A stretch of DNA of 64,000 bases from Craterostigma plantagineum. Taxonomy: Eukaryota; Streptophyta; Magnoliopsida; Lamiales; Linderniaceae. Positions within the stretch are counted from its first letter, which is position 1. Each line of letters starts with the position of its first letter. The position numbers and the translations under genes were made by a program. Shown in pieces: positions 1 to 11,609 of this stretch. The notes beneath the pieces were generated by a model. The model ran no database searches. It had not been told where the DNA came from and saw nothing but the letters and a program-made list of their open reading frames with translations. Where the stretch lies: positions 1-64,000 of the forward strand of contig JAPQWV010000300.1 of the NCBI GenBank assembly GCA_027422505.1, read 5' to 3'.

Positions 1-120
1 TTCTCAAAGGAATTGTGAGAGGCGGATTCGATCCCATGACCTCCTACTCACAAGACCCTTGTGGTCTCCCCACAAAATTAGGCCAAGGGTCATTGGCCTG
101 TCTATTGGCTTCAAAGACAT

Positions 121-1033
121 ATTATTATATATTTAGTTAAACAAGTATATTCCTCGTATTATCAAAAAATAAGAAATAATAGCAATATAGAATGACGAAG
201 GTCACTTGTATTATCAGATGAGTAAGTCTATTATCCACAATTTCTATATGGTTTCTTCCTCAACAACAAATGTGTACTTTAAAAATCAAGCTAATGGTGC
301 TTGGCCTTTGCAAGGTATCTCTCTAAAGCATATCTCCACGAAGACTTCCCAATATGCCCCTCAGACCTCTAGCACCCGTTTTGTTCGTTATTGCGTTATC
401 AGCAATCACTTGTAAGGTTTTTTTTCCGTCAAATACAGTTTCACCTGTAATGAAAAATGTCACTTGTATTATCAAATGAGCAAGTCTATTATCCACACTT
501 TCTCTATGTGGCCTCTTCCTCAACAACAAAATGTGTACTTTAAAATCAAACTAATGGTGTTGGCCTTTGCAAGGTATCTCTCTAAAGCATCATCTCCAAG
601 AAGACTTTTCGATATGGCCCTCAGACTTCTAGCACCAGTTTCCGTTCGTTATTGTGTTATCAACAATTAATTGTAATGCTTTTTCGTAAAATGCAGTTTC
701 ACCTGTAGTTGTAGTGTAGTAGTTGCTTTTGATAACATGAAAGCAGTAAGGTGAATCTTATTCAACAACAGAGACAGTGAACAATTGCAAATGAGAAAGA
801 AGAAAAATATATACTTGATATTGGAGTATTGTAGGCACATGATAAGTCTTGAATGGTAAATATTATATATTTAGTTAAACAAGGGTATTCCTTGTATTAT
901 CAAAACATAAGAAATAATAGCAATATAGAATGAAGAAGGTCACTTGTATTATCATATGAGTAAGTCCACTTTCTATACGTGGCCTCTTCCTCTAGAACAA
1001 AATGTGTACTTTAAAAATCAAGCTAATGGAGGA
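121..1033. repeat. Tandem/segmental duplication containing the ClpX-like exons
   Basis: Three related blocks are visible. Units at about 194-450 and 455-705 repeat each other along their whole length. A third, partial copy at about 861-1033 repeats 121-300, including the AT-rich lead-in with TTTAGTTAAACAAG and the segment CACTTGTATTATCA. The third copy stops abruptly near 1033, where LINE-derived sequence begins. The stretch 706-860 between them is AT-rich, intron-like and has no recognisable coding content. The start of the window (1-120) shows nothing I can identify. Confidence 0.75.
323..702 (-). pseudogene. ClpX-like AAA+ chaperone exon, two tandem decayed copies
   Basis: Two copies of one exon-like segment lie head to tail on the minus strand, one running from 444 down to about 323 and one from 702 down to about 565. 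Each follows a splice-acceptor-like sequence (TTACAG or CTGTAG-type pyrimidine/AG context just above 444 and 702). They read VKLYLTEK then LQVIADNAITNKTGARGLR in copy 1, and VKLHFTK then KALQLIVDNTIT and TGARSLRAI in copy 2. This matches the C-terminal small-domain region of ClpX (pattern KALRLIAKKA..NTGARGLR), the ATP-dependent unfoldase of the organellar Clp protease. Both copies are frameshifted (near 425 and 690) and copy 2 has a second shift before TGAR, so neither is functional. No Walker A/B exons are present, so this is a gene fragment. The identification is from motif recall, without a search. Confidence 0.55.
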
Positions 1034-1680
1034 GTATACATGCTGCAAAGTCGATCATGAGAAAAGGGTTGCGATGACAAATTGGGGATGGGGCTAATAT
1101 TAATATATGGACAGATCCTTGGATTCCAAGGCCTAACACTTTTAAGCGGATTACGAGAGCCTCTTCTGATATTGCGAGCGTGTGATGGTAAAGGACCTGA
1201 GAGTGGCTAGGACAGGGCATTGGAATACTGCATTACTTCGCTGTCTTTTCTTGCGGTGGATGTTGAACAATTCTTGAGCATTCCGTTGTCGCGGCTAGGC
1301 AGGGAGGATCGACTCGTATGGCATCACACGAAGGACAGTTGATATTCAGTGCATATCACATTGAGCTTGTTGAAAGACAGCAGGAGATGGCATCTTCTTC
1401 TGCGGTACCACAGTGGAAATTCATTTGGGACAGCTGCGTCCTGCCTGTAGTTCAGAATTTTGCATGGAGGTTGAGCCGAGAGGCGATTTCTACTACTGAA
1501 CGACTATTAAAGGAGATGTTTGACCGATCCGACATGTGGTCGATGTGGCGGGACAGCTGAAAACATGGAATATCTACTCCTTGCATGCCCCTACTCGAAA
1601 TGTTTTGGAAGGCTTCGCGATCTCGTACAGGCTGCTACGCACATGGCCGGGATCTGCAGAAGAATGACTGCATGATATGA
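1034..1680 (+). pseudogene. LINE ORF2 C-terminal fragment (post-RT and zf-RVT region)
   Basis: Split over several frames, this stretch reads like the region downstream of reverse transcriptase in plant L1-type LINEs: WQIGDGANINIWTDPWIP, then VKDLRV, then LSRLGREDRLVWHHTKD, then a segment with PQWKFIWD, VQNFAWRLSREAISTTERL and ENMEYLLLACPYS. The last parts fit the zf-RVT domain, a zinc-binding module at the C terminus of plant non-LTR polyproteins. Frameshifts and stops (for example near 1186 and 1560) show it is dead. No polyA tail or target duplication is evident, and the left edge abuts the repeat ending at 1033. It is a different LINE copy from the one at 52163-57097. Confidence 0.7.
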
Positions 1681-2925
1681 AGGTTCGACTGGGCTACAAT
1701 GGGTTCAACCCGCTCCTTATCATGTGTTGGATGCTGATCGTTAGGGTCGTCATGTCGGCGTTTTGATCGTTAGGGTCGTCATGTCGTCAAACATTGACAA
1801 TCACTCAAACTACTAATAAATTTTAATCGTATGATAAAAAAAGGCAAGTCTAAACTGTCATCGCATTAATATCGCTCGAATTCCAGAAATTACTGTGACA
1901 TCTGCTTGTGAGGCGTCGGGATATGGAAGACGTTGTTGCGACGAACCGTTGTTTTGCGGCGATGTGTCTGTTGGATTTCACTTATTCTGAGTTTCCGATG
2001 ATTTTTTTTTTTGTAATTGAGCAGTAGACAGAGATTGTATTATGAAAATCAGTTTTATTCACATAAAGTTTTAACATTTGCTAAGAAGGTTTGTGCGATC
2101 TATGACAAATGCATATTTTTCTGCCAGAATACTCGAACAATACATCTATGAACCATGTTTCTTCTTGCATATTGTTTAGGTTCGATATAATGGCGTGGAT
2201 TCTGAATTATACATTTTTAAGACACATGCATCGCACGGTCAATAAACTAGCTCTATATTATCTTGATGTCGTTTAAAACTAAATTATTTATTAACAGTTA
2301 GTAACTTGAATATATAATTTAAATTAAATTTTAAACTAATCCAAATGATAAAAAAAGTTAGTTAATTGACAATTGTGCAAATTAGGAATAATAAGTGGTT
2401 ACCAATCCAATGAAAAAAAATAGCAAATAATGCTTTACAATTAATGTTGATGAATTACACGTAGAGATCTAGAATAATATGCAATTTTCAATATTTTCGC
2501 TTTGCATTTTGTATTTATTTCCACTTTTCGCATGTTCTGTTTCTGCTGATTGCTGTGAGTCTCTGTAAAGCCTCACCATAGCATTTTGATAAACGTATTT
2601 TAGTACGTTTATTAATTTTTATACACTTTAGGTTTCGAAACGATAATTGGCGCAAATCGAATGGAAATGAAGATACGACCCCAAGAAGTATATGAGGGTG
2701 ATCAATTAGTTATTGACTGTAAAAGACATTTCAAAGCAATCAAATAAACAAAGAGCTGGACCGAAAATGACACTCCAAACATATACTATTCTTATCTTTG
2801 CAAATGACAAGGTGGCGGCTTTTGGCTCAAATTTTCTGCATAAAACAAACCGGTCAAGGGAAAGAGTTGAGAACAAGAACAAAGATTATCCAAACAACAC
2901 AGTATGCACTCTCACATCAAAACGC
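1681..2925. other. AT-rich stretch without recognisable genes
   Basis: No coding homology is visible on either strand. The only local structure is a 22-bp direct repeat (core TTAGGGTCGTCATGTCG) at 1736-1757 and 1765-1786. The rest is AT-rich intergenic-type DNA. Confidence 0.6.
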
Positions 2926-3032
2926 TCACGGCTCGATGAAGAAAAAAAAAAGAGGGAGACAAGCTGCTGATAAAAAGAACATCACTGGCATCATTTTCAA
3001 CGACCAGAAGACAACACAAGCACGCTGTTGTG

Positions 3033-3681
3033 CGAGATTGTCAAACACGGCATGGATATCCAACTCCTCTAGATCTTTATTCTGTCGAATTTGAGTGGAT
3101 ATTTTCTTCCATTCCGCGGGCAGAGAAGAGAGAAATCTGATGTTTGTCTCCATATTGGTCTTAGTGATTTCTATCTTCCTCATCTCGTTGAGAAGAGTGA
3201 GGTATCTTTGGTAGATCTCATATAGACTCTCCTCCAGCTTTGCTTTGAAGGAGTCGTAAGCGGTGAGAATGTTCACCTTTTTAGCCTTTATGCCAACTTC
3301 CGTCCTCTGCATCATCCTATGCAGTTCATCACACATTCATTTAGCCGACGAGAGGCTATCAATCTATCTATATATGTCGTTGGGGATGCCCTACATGAGG
3401 GTATTCATGGCTACTAGATCAGCCTTCGCTCTAGCCCTTTCCTCGAGATAATATTCTCTAGGCTCCTTAAGTCGCCTAGAAGGTGGAATTGGAGGATTGG
3501 CCGTGTCATCATCGGGTACGTGGACCCAAAATTGTGCGGGTCCCTCTTCTAGTGATTCCAGCAAATTCTCGGCATGATCTTTTAAAGCGATGAAATTGAG
3601 GAAGCGGCTTCTCCAAACGGTGTACTCGCCTCGTTGCGAAATCGGCGGACGGTTATCATTTTCGAGCGAGTATGCATCCAT
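3033..3681 (-). pseudogene. Copia Gag N-terminal part (family A copy 1)
   Basis: Starts MDAYSLENDNRPPI at 3681 and runs through RGEYTVWRSRFLNFIALKD, then a second frame with KKVNILTAYDSFKAKLEE, YQRYLTLLNEMRKIEI and SSLPAEWKKISTQIRQNKD. This is the capsid-like domain of a plant Copia Gag (UBN2-type fold), which assembles cytoplasmic virus-like particles. A frame change and stop near 3340-3400 break it, and it is truncated at FDNLAQ. The start is supported by the parallel position in the plus-strand copy near 14884. The leader between 3682 and 4740 is non-coding and rich in CGAGAAA motifs. Confidence 0.8.
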
Positions 3682-4740
3682 TTTGTGTTGTAGTTGAGTT
3701 GTTGAAGGATCTTCGTTAAGTGTTTTGAACGTTTGAAGATGATGTAATGTGCTTCACAAGTGACAAAGTTCATTAGTAGCGTTTGATTCGAAAAATAGTT
3801 CGAGAATTATTTTCGATTCAATCTTTAAAGTTTGATCGAAAAAAATTCGTCGAAATAGAATGTACAGTGTACTGTTCTCGAGCGAGAAAGTCTGTCACCG
3901 AGATATTTTTCGAGCGAAATAAATTGCCCAAAATCGATCGGTCGAGAAAAATTTCTTGATCGTGAATTTATTTCGATCGTAAAGAAACAGTACGTTCAGT
4001 AAGTTTCTCGACAATCAAAATAAATCTGTTGACTAGAAAAGTTTATCGCGTGTAAATGATTTTTAGCTTGGTCAAACTTTAAATGTCTGACCGAAAACGT
4101 TTTTCGAGTGAAAGTATTTACGCGTGCAAAGACAAAATTGGTCTTCCTCGAAAAAGATTTTCGCTGAATAATGCTCGAGAAATATTTTTAACTAAAATCG
4201 TTTCTAGTGTTGACGATTTTAGCGCTGACTTCATATTCTGACCGAGAAAAATTCTCGCGCCAAGTTTTTCGATCGAGAAATTAATCCGATCGTAAAACCT
4301 AGCGACAAAAATTAGAACGATCGAGAAAAATCACAGAATACGATTAATACAGATTCAAGCAAAAACAAGGAATTAGACACTGAAATTTCAGGTAATTACT
4401 CGCAATCATTATCTAACTACGCACGAACAAGCAATTAAACACGTTATGAAGCAAATTATGTCAAATTTAATCAAAATCAGAACGTGTTCTTCATGTTCTT
4501 CGCGTAAATCACAGAATCAATTTAATCCAAAAAACGAAGTTCAAATCGCTGCAGAAGTGATCGCAATCATGATCTAAGACTTAAACAAGCACAGAAACAC
4601 CAAATTCAAGTCAATTAAGCACATAATTATGCTATTGGATCAAAAAAAGATTTCGCGCCAAACTGTTCTTCGGTGAACAGTAAACAAATTAAATTTTCGA
4701 TCCAAATCCAACAATTTTTGAATCAAAACAGAACGAATCT

Positions 4741-4754
4741 GCTCTGATACCAAT
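4741..4754 (-). other. Primer-binding site (initiator tRNA-Met) of Copia family A copy 1
   Basis: Immediately downstream of the LTR, the minus strand reads ATTGGTATCAGAGC. TGGTATCAGAGC is the standard plant Copia/Gypsy primer site, complementary to the 3' end of initiator tRNA-Met. Confidence 0.9.
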
Positions 4755-5104
4755 TGTTAGGTCCTACGATTAACAACTCTACGATCCTAGGCATGAATTC
4801 TAAGTAATTCGATGATAACGATTGACATTAAGAATCGATCGAAAAACTCAAATGATGAACAAGAGAGAGAATTCGAGTAGAGTGAGAAAGTTACTATTGT
4901 TTCTCTCTCTAGAATTTGAATTGCAAGCCTTTCGGATCAATTTCCAAAACTTTTCTATTCAGCTCAATGTTTACAATGCTATCTATACCAAACAGACTTG
5001 GTATAAATATCAAACTAGTCCTAATCTAAGGACTACTATACAAAACGCCCCTAATTACAGGGGCAACTAATGAAATCAAGCACAATTATAAAATATACTC
5101 TACA
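4755..5104 (-). repeat. 5' LTR of Copia family A copy 1
   Basis: In minus orientation the LTR begins TGTAGAGTATATTTT at 5104 and ends CCTAACA at 4755, so it has TG...CA termini. It is 350 bp and aligns along its length with 13467-13812. A TATA-like TATAAATATC-type box lies near 5000, matching TGGTATAAATAG in the other copy. Confidence 0.85.
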
Positions 5105-6905
5105 AACTTCCAATATAAATTTTTTTTAATTTCAAAACGTCTATTATAAAAGTCATAAAAAAGGATGCGCGCCAATACAAACCAAATAAATAAATCAAAA
5201 TAAGTGTTCCAATACATACTTTTTGCACCGGCAAAAAAGGAGAAATGTTTTAACTGCTAACCTTTAAGACCCAAGCATTAACAATTATGTTAGAGGCCAA
5301 CGTCTCGAACTAACGATCCCAAGAAAAGGTTCATGGCTGCCAATATATGTAGCACTTGCACCCTAAATTCAGAAAAAAGAAAATAGAAATGGCTAAAGCA
5401 AATATGATGACAACAAATGAATGCTTATAGCATCTAAGAGAGATCAATCCGTTTTTGCCCGAGAAAAATTCAGAAGCTTCCGGTACGATGTCATGCCAAA
5501 TATTTCAACTATTTTTCCAAATAAAACAATGGAAAAAACTTAGATAAGCTCTCATAAAAAATAGAGGTGTTGCACTTGCATAAAGGCTGTGAACATAGCA
5601 AGCAATATGATCACGGGTCAAATTCCAGATTAGCGAGTGATGTCAAAGACTGGACCAAACATTTGATCTTTGTCAACCCCCATCACGTGCAGTAATTCAA
5701 GACGAATGTGTAATAATTATATAGAAAAGTTCAACTCATTCAGTTAAAGTAACATCAACTGAAACATGCAACTCAATAGCCCAACGCGACGCACATTCAT
5801 AAAAATGTAAGGTAGCAAATTCATACTACTTGCACCCGCCAAAAGGTAAGCAATTAGGCTGTGAACATAGCAAGCAATATGAGCACGGGTCAAATTCCAC
5901 TGTTAGCGAGTGAATGTCAAAGACTGGACCAAACGTTTGATCTTTGTCGCCCTCATCAAGTGCAGTAATTCAAGATGAATACGTAATAATTATATAGAAA
6001 AGATCAACTCATTCAGTTGAAGTAACATTAGCTGAAACATGCAACTCGATAGCCCAATGCACCGCACATTCATAAACGTAGAGCTGGTAAACACATATAA
6101 GATAGCAAATTCATACTACTTGCACCCGCCAAAAGGTAAGCGACAACATGCACCCGCTAAAATGTGCACTACTTCAAAGCAACAATGTGCACTACGTGCT
6201 GGACCAAATTTGATCTTCTCGCCCTCATGACGTGCACCTTTAAGGTGAATGCATAATAGTTATATAGACCAAGTAAACACATACACAAAATAATGCACTA
6301 CTGCTTTATCTTTTCACTTACGGCCTTAACATGTTGCATTGCATATCAATGCACTATTGCTGGGTTCCGCCATAATTCAATGATGCGTCATTCTTAAATG
6401 ATTCAGGCTCATTTGAAATTTTGTACGACCGCCTGTTTGTTATATTACACTAATGCTTCAATAACGGTCATGCAAAAACATAACAAACCCTAAATAAAAT
6501 TCCAATATAAATTTTAATTTCAAAACGTCTATTAAAGTCATCGAAAAATAGAAAAGGATGTGCCATTACAAACCAAACAAATAAATCATAATAAGTGTTC
6601 CAATACAAATTTTTTGCTTCCGTAAAAGGAGAAATGGTTTAAGTTCTAACCTTTACGACCCAAGCATTAACAATCATGTTAGAGGCCGACGTCTGGAACT
6701 AACGGTCCCGGGAAAAGGTTCATGACTGCCAATAAAGTGTAGCATTTTCAACCTAAATTCAGAAAAAATTAAATAGAAATGGCTAAATAAAGTTGACGAC
6801 AACAAATGGATACTTATAGCGTCTAAGAGTGACCACTTTGCTTTTGCCCGAGAATAATCAGAAGCTTCTACTGCAATGTCATGCCAAATATTTCCAATAT
6901 TACCC
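5105..6905. repeat. Duplicated blocks of gene-derived, mostly intronic DNA
   Basis: Two kinds of duplication are visible. A block of about 400-450 bp at 5108-5560 recurs at about 6499-6905. Between them a unit of about 270 bp (5583-5852, beginning near AGGCTGTGAACATAGCAAG) is repeated at 5854-6140, with a partial third copy to about 6270. Within the outer block, on the minus strand, an AG-bounded segment at 5261-5362 reads GASATYIGSHEPFLG and has a diverged counterpart near 6655-6752. GASATYIGS resembles the segment after motif Ia in RecQ helicases, which fits the helicase exons at 7745-9130, but this one match is short. The rest of the 1.8 kb has no recognisable coding sequence. Confidence 0.65.
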
Positions 6906-7023
6906 CAAATATGCCGGCTTGTCCATATATTTTTATATCTGTAATCCATCAAATTAACATTTATTATCGACATAAATTAGTATATAATACATTCCCCCAA
7001 ACAAAACACACCATCATCACCAG

Positions 7024-7460
7024 TAGACCTGTCAAAACGGGCCGACGGGGCGGGCCGGCCCGTAGCCCGCCAACCGGCGGGCTTTAGAAAGCTAGGCCCG
7101 CGCCCACCCACTAGCGGGCCGCGGGCCCGGCGGCTTAGCCCGCATAATTAAAAAATTAAAAAAACCTGAAAATTATAAAAATAAAATAAATAAATATATT
7201 TAATATATTTTTACTTTAGAAAATATTAATTAATTTATCTTTTAATTTTATAAATTATTAAAAAATATAAAAAAATTATATAACTTATATAAAATTATAT
7301 AAATTATATAATTTATATATAAATATATATTTATCATTTAAAATATTTATTATTAATAACGGGTCAGCCCGCGGGCTGCGCGGGGCGGGCTTTTTAGGCC
7401 CGCCTCCTGGCGGGCCTGAAAATCAGAGCCCGGGGGCCGCGGGCAATATTGCCAGCTGTA
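7024..7460. mobile_element. hAT-type MITE with GC-rich ends
   Basis: A 437-bp element flanked by the 8-bp direct repeat ATCACCAG at 7016-7023 and 7461-7468. Its termini are imperfect inverted repeats: TAGACCTGTCAAAACGGGC on the left and, reverse-complemented, TACAGCTGGCAATATTGCCC on the right. The outer 110 bp on each side is extremely GC-rich and self-complementary (GCGGGCC/GGCCCGC runs), while the core (about 7140-7360) is nearly pure A+T. An 8-bp duplication with TA/CAGxGxTGGCAA-type ends is typical of hAT-derived miniature elements. There is no coding capacity. It sits inside the gene-derived region between RecQ-like blocks. Confidence 0.85.
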
Positions 7461-7639
7461 ATCACCAGCAATATCCAACTTTTGTAAGTAAAGCCCAAAC
7501 ATTAATAAATCGGAACTAACAACAAATCCCAGATCATATTCGGGTCGTCCGAGGTGCCCAACTGATAATCAATAACCCCATCAAATTCTAGCACCATAAA
7601 TTCATCTGATAACATCAAATAACTGCTTTGCATTATTCA

Positions 7640-9140
7640 TTCAATGTTTCAGCAGAAAAGTATCTTCGGTCCCTCTGTTCATTTTCTTTTTGGATTTACT
7701 AAACAGAAAAAACTTTTTCGATAGTCAGAAAATTACAACTATTGTCCACTTTCAATCGCCATGACCACGAAGCAATCATTTCCACGCAATATGTCCTCAA
7801 TTATTTCTTTCTGGTATGGTCCTAACTTAAAAAATCCAAAGTACTTTGCTTCCCCCACGATCCTCCACTTCTTCTGATGCAACTTTGAAATCGTCGCAAG
7901 ATTCCTCCTTTAGTAACGTTATTTCAGCGTTGTTTACTCGGCTCTCACGCCCCTCTCTTTCAATGCCATTAGCTAAACAGATGGAAGAAAACATCAGCAT
8001 GAAGATTCCGAATACACATCAAAATGCCCATGAATAGAAGAAAGAGAGGAAATAACAAACATTGTTTAATCACATAAGACACTTATCATCAAGCAGCTTA
8101 CTAATTGAACGAAAGAAAATAGGATAGTCTCAAAGGCAAACCTGATATTGCATTAATGATGTAAGCGGGCTTGTAACAATTGCCGTCTTTCTCGAGGCCA
8201 ATGTGCCACCTGGAAGCTTTATTAATTCAGTTTCAGCAGAAAATAGTTTTGGCTGAATTACTAAACATAAAAAACTTTTTCATATAGTCAGAAGATTACC
8301 ACAACTATTGTCCACTTCCAGTCGCCATGACCACCATGCAATCATTTCCTCGCAATATGTCCTCGATTATCTATTTCTGGTACGGTGTGAACTTAGAAAT
8401 CCAAAGTACTCCACACGAAAAAGGCAGTGAAAGGACAATGAGTTGTAGCCAAAAACAAAAGGAATCGACAAAAAAAGAGCGGAAAAGGTTGGGGAATACG
8501 CAACGACCTTGAGAACAGATTCCATTCTTCTTCAAGACGGTTCCTCGTCGTTTATGGAGACGTCGAATGAATAAATACTGTAACATAAGAAGAGGCACCA
8601 TAACTCCATCTGAAAACATTTAATAACTGCTTCTCTTTCCCCCGCGATCCTCCACTTCTTCTGATGCAATCTCAAATTGTCGCAAGATTCCTCCTTTTGT
8701 AACGTTATTTCAGCATTGTTTACTCGGCTCTCACGCCCCTCTCTTTCAATGGCATTATCTAACAAATGGAAGAAAACTTATTCCGAATACACATCATAAT
8801 GCCCATGAATAAAAGAAAGAGAGGAAAGAACGAACATTGTTTAATCACATTAACACAATCATCATCAAGCAGCTAATTAATTGAACGAAAGAAAATAGGA
8901 TAATCTCAAAGGCAAACCTGATCTTGCATTAATGATGTAAGAGGACTTGTAACAATTATCGTCTTTCTCGAAACCAATGTGGCACCTGGTAGCTTTCTTC
9001 ATTCAACGTTTCAGCAGAAAATTATTTTCGTTCCCTCGGTTCATTTTCTTTTGGAATTACTAGACATTAAAAACTTTTTCAGATAATCTGAAAATTACCA
9101 CAATATTGTCCACTTCCAGTCGCCATGACCACCCCTACAA
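7640..9140 (-). pseudogene. RecQ-type DNA helicase exons, tandemly duplicated and broken
   Basis: On the minus strand two exon types alternate. Exon A (9129-9109 partial; about 8760-8310; about 7975-7741) encodes GPYQKEIIEDILRGND..VVMATGSG, the Q motif plus Walker A of RecQ helicases. Exon B (8997-8918 and 8219-8142) encodes SRKTAIVTSPLTSLMQ or SRKTIIVTSPLTSLMQ, i.e. motif Ia, and ends at a GT splice donor. RecQ proteins are 3'-5' ATP-dependent DNA helicases that resolve recombination intermediates in the nucleus. Walker A lacks the catalytic lysine in every copy (GSGQ), copy 1 reads AIESG, and copy 2 has an in-frame stop inside the Q motif region. Later helicase motifs (DEAH, IV-VI) are absent, so this is a dead, rearranged gene fragment. 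The family call is firm; the subfamily is not. Confidence 0.65.
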
Positions 9141-9518
9141 ACTGTCACACATACATATTTATAATTAGCTCAGTTCAATAGCACATCGCATCGAACTATC
9201 GAACAATCACTGAACTGCAACACCACATCAGATCTACTCTACGGTAATAGAACGAAATCCAATACATACAAATTACAAAGATTACATTTTTTTTCATCAA
9301 ACAGTCACAAAAAATCCCTAATGCAATACAATTATGGAGAAATTCCATTACATCACTTCATCCATTTCTTCATCTGCGCAAAACAATGTCAAGAAACCAA
9401 CCCATAAACAATTAATGTTCGCAACTCAGAACAAGATCAAGAAATCATAAATCTTGAACATGTTTTTTTCCCAAAAAGGAAGGAAATTTTTTTTTTTAAA
9501 AATTTGATATCTATCAAT

Positions 9519-9764
9519 CTAACCTCCATTATTGACTATATGATCACCTCGTTCTCTCTGATGATTCTCCATGCAATGCAGTAAGTACTTAAACGTCTCA
9601 ACCTCGCAAGGGATAGTTAAAGCTCCTCCATGGTCGAACCCAAACTCTTCCTCGACTTTCTCAAGAAGAACCTTAAACAGTGGATCACCGAGATAGCTAG
9701 TCGGTATAATGAACCTTCGAAGCTCGGGGCCCACGTACACAGCCAAGTACCCTTTGGGCACGCA
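9519..9764 (-). pseudogene. SAUR-like auxin-responsive protein, 5'-truncated
   Basis: The reading frame encodes [21 protein letters not shown], then [20 protein letters not shown], then [20 protein letters not shown]. This is the conserved core and C terminus of plant SAUR proteins, small auxin-induced regulators that promote cell expansion by inhibiting PP2C-D phosphatases at the plasma membrane. The closest subgroup I recall ends in [15 protein letters not shown] sequence. SAURs are normally single-exon, with about 50-80 residues before VPKG; here the frame hits TAA at 9777-9779, five codons upstream of V, and there is no ATG. Sequence upstream of 9764 matches Gypsy-associated DNA instead. 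The gene has lost its start and promoter. The 3' flank (9140-9518) is AT-rich with no other feature. Confidence 0.75.
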
Positions 9765-9796
9765 AGCATACGATATTTATGAGGATTAGAACAAGG

Positions 9797-11450
9797 TGTA
9801 CTGTTTTCCAGATTAGAGATAAATTTCGAAGCTAACCTTGATAAGATATAAATAACTGTTCTAATGGCTTGACGCTCTTATAGCATATGAATTTCTGGGT
9901 TAGAATGAAAGTCGGACGATTTAAGGGCTACGTGAGTTTCGGTCGAAACTAGGGTTTTCTAGGTCAACCCGATTTTAAATTATGGTTAGAGTGAATTCTC
10001 GGCGAAAGCGGATTACAACACATGGCAAATCGGGCGATTCAATGCCAAGTAGAGAAGTCGACGGAACAAGTGTCTAAGTATGATCAAATCGGCCGAATTA
10101 TTGGGGACTTGAGGATGAGTCGAGCGATTTGGAGTCCATGAGAACTGGGCGAATGGGATCAAGAAATCGGCTGATTGGAAGCTAACCAATGGGGCGAATG
10201 GATGTTCACTTAAAGACTCGGCGAAACACATGTTGAAATAGTTATTGGTGATGGACCTTCGCCGAGCCACGTAAAATAGTTATTTATTAGATGAAATCGG
10301 ATGACGTTAAGAATAGAAATCGGGCGATCATAGAATAAATGTTGAAATCAAGTGTTGACTTAACTTAGACTGGGAATCGGGACTTAGGATTTAACAAATT
10401 AGTATAGTCGAAATATATTTCAATATAATTTTCTAATTTTGGTACTATACTAAAATAATATTATTTTGTGCCTAGAGGTCCAAAATAAAGAGGTACCGGT
10501 TGCTAACCTAAGGATGATAGGTAGGTGATTTGTCATCTACGACACGCAACCCGTTTATGTGTATATATGTGTTCATGTGAAACTTGTAACTTATGTGACT
10601 GTGTGATTAGGTGAATTTGGTGACTTATGCGACTTGGCGAATTACGTGTTTTACGCGTGTTACATTTGTTGCACGTCATATGTCATTTATTACATGTCAT
10701 ATGTACATTATGTGCATTGTACATGCATTCCACGTCAGTGCAAGGGGTTGAGTACCGTGCGGTATGGACGTATGAGATGTCATCGCGTGGTTTGGCCGCT
10801 CGAGCGATAGATTATTACGTGCGGTAGAGAGGGGAAAACTCTACGTGCCACTCTAACGCTAGAGACCTGAGTGGGCCGACCGACTGCGAACCTCTAGTTT
10901 TATGTATTACATATATTCGGGAATAGGCAACCCTAACGAGAGAGGCTGGATGAGCCTACCCACTCTAACGTGAGAGACTTGAGTGGGATACCTGAATATG
11001 TGTAGTGACGAGTCGCGTGGGGCGTTGAGATGTGTTAGTCTTGAGATGAGTGGAGACGGGTCGAGTGTGCATTTGTGAGGTGTACGGGATGGGTTCGAGC
11101 GCACGTTGCATTCACGCATATTTCACCTACTGGACAAATAGCTCAGGGTTTACGTGTTGTAGGTAACGAGCTTGATGCTGGTGTGCGTCGATGGCTAAGG
11201 CGGGCTGACGACGGTGCTCCACGAACTTTTGAGGGCTGGGTTGTACATGGATGCGATATGTGGAGCGACGTTAGGATTTTTAATATTATGATATTTTGGG
11301 CCACGACCTTTGTACAGTCACGGCAATGTAGACAAATATTTTGATGTAATATATTTTATTTTAAAAAATGGATTTAATTTAGATGGGTCTTCCGCGACTT
11401 ACATTGCGATAATTCGCCACAACTACTATTAGAAAGTGAGGGTCGCTACA
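9797..11450 (+). repeat. Gypsy 5' LTR
   Basis: The right edge is well defined: GGGTCGCTACA at 11440-11450 directly before the primer site. The left edge is inferred as the TGTACTG at 9797, giving about 1.65 kb with TG...CA ends. The segment 10083-10230 recurs at 13051-13190 with few changes, which supports LTR identity. The interior is rich in CGGGCGAAT/CGGCGAAT motifs at 9900-10400 and has no coding content. Confidence 0.6.
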
Positions 11451-11452
11451 GG

Positions 11453-11464
11453 TGGTAGCAGAGC
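11453..11464 (+). other. Gypsy primer-binding site
   Basis: TGGTAGCAGAGC follows the LTR end after two bases. It differs by one base from TGGTATCAGAGC, the complement of the initiator tRNA-Met 3' end. Confidence 0.8.
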
Positions 11465-11609
11465 TTAGGATGTAGATTCTGTAGACTGTCCATGTACGGC
11501 GGCTCAAAAGAGTGGAGGATTAGCCTTGCCTATAAGTTTTACGGTACGAAGTGATTATTTGGTTAAAATGATATATTTGCTTACGTGACTATTTGTAGAT
11601 AATAGTAGA

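Larger units (their letters stand above)
3033..5104 (-). mobile_element. Truncated Copia LTR retrotransposon, family A copy 1
   Basis: On the minus strand this holds, in element order, a 5' LTR (5104 to 4755), a primer-binding site, a leader of about 1 kb and the first two thirds of gag. Homology to gag ends near 3033, right after residues FDNLAQ, so everything downstream (protease, integrase, RT, RNase H, 3' LTR) is missing. It belongs to the same family as the plus-strand element at 13467-21098: the LTRs align over their full length (350 and 346 bp) and the gag proteins share NDNRPPI..RGEYT.WRSRFL. The LTR edge at 5104 abuts DNA of the RecQ-derived block. Confidence 0.85.

Noticed and set aside
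2210..2260. CATGCATCGCACGG phrase as a transposon end
   Set aside because: A familiar plant repeat word, but no partner inverted repeat or target duplication was found nearby.
9519..9761. Intact SAUR gene starting at GTG 9761
   Set aside because: GTG is not a plausible plant start here; SAURs have a longer N terminus, and TAA lies five codons upstream.
10627..11344. Short open frames within the Gypsy LTR
   Set aside because: They lie inside LTR sequence, are low-complexity and match nothing recognisable.
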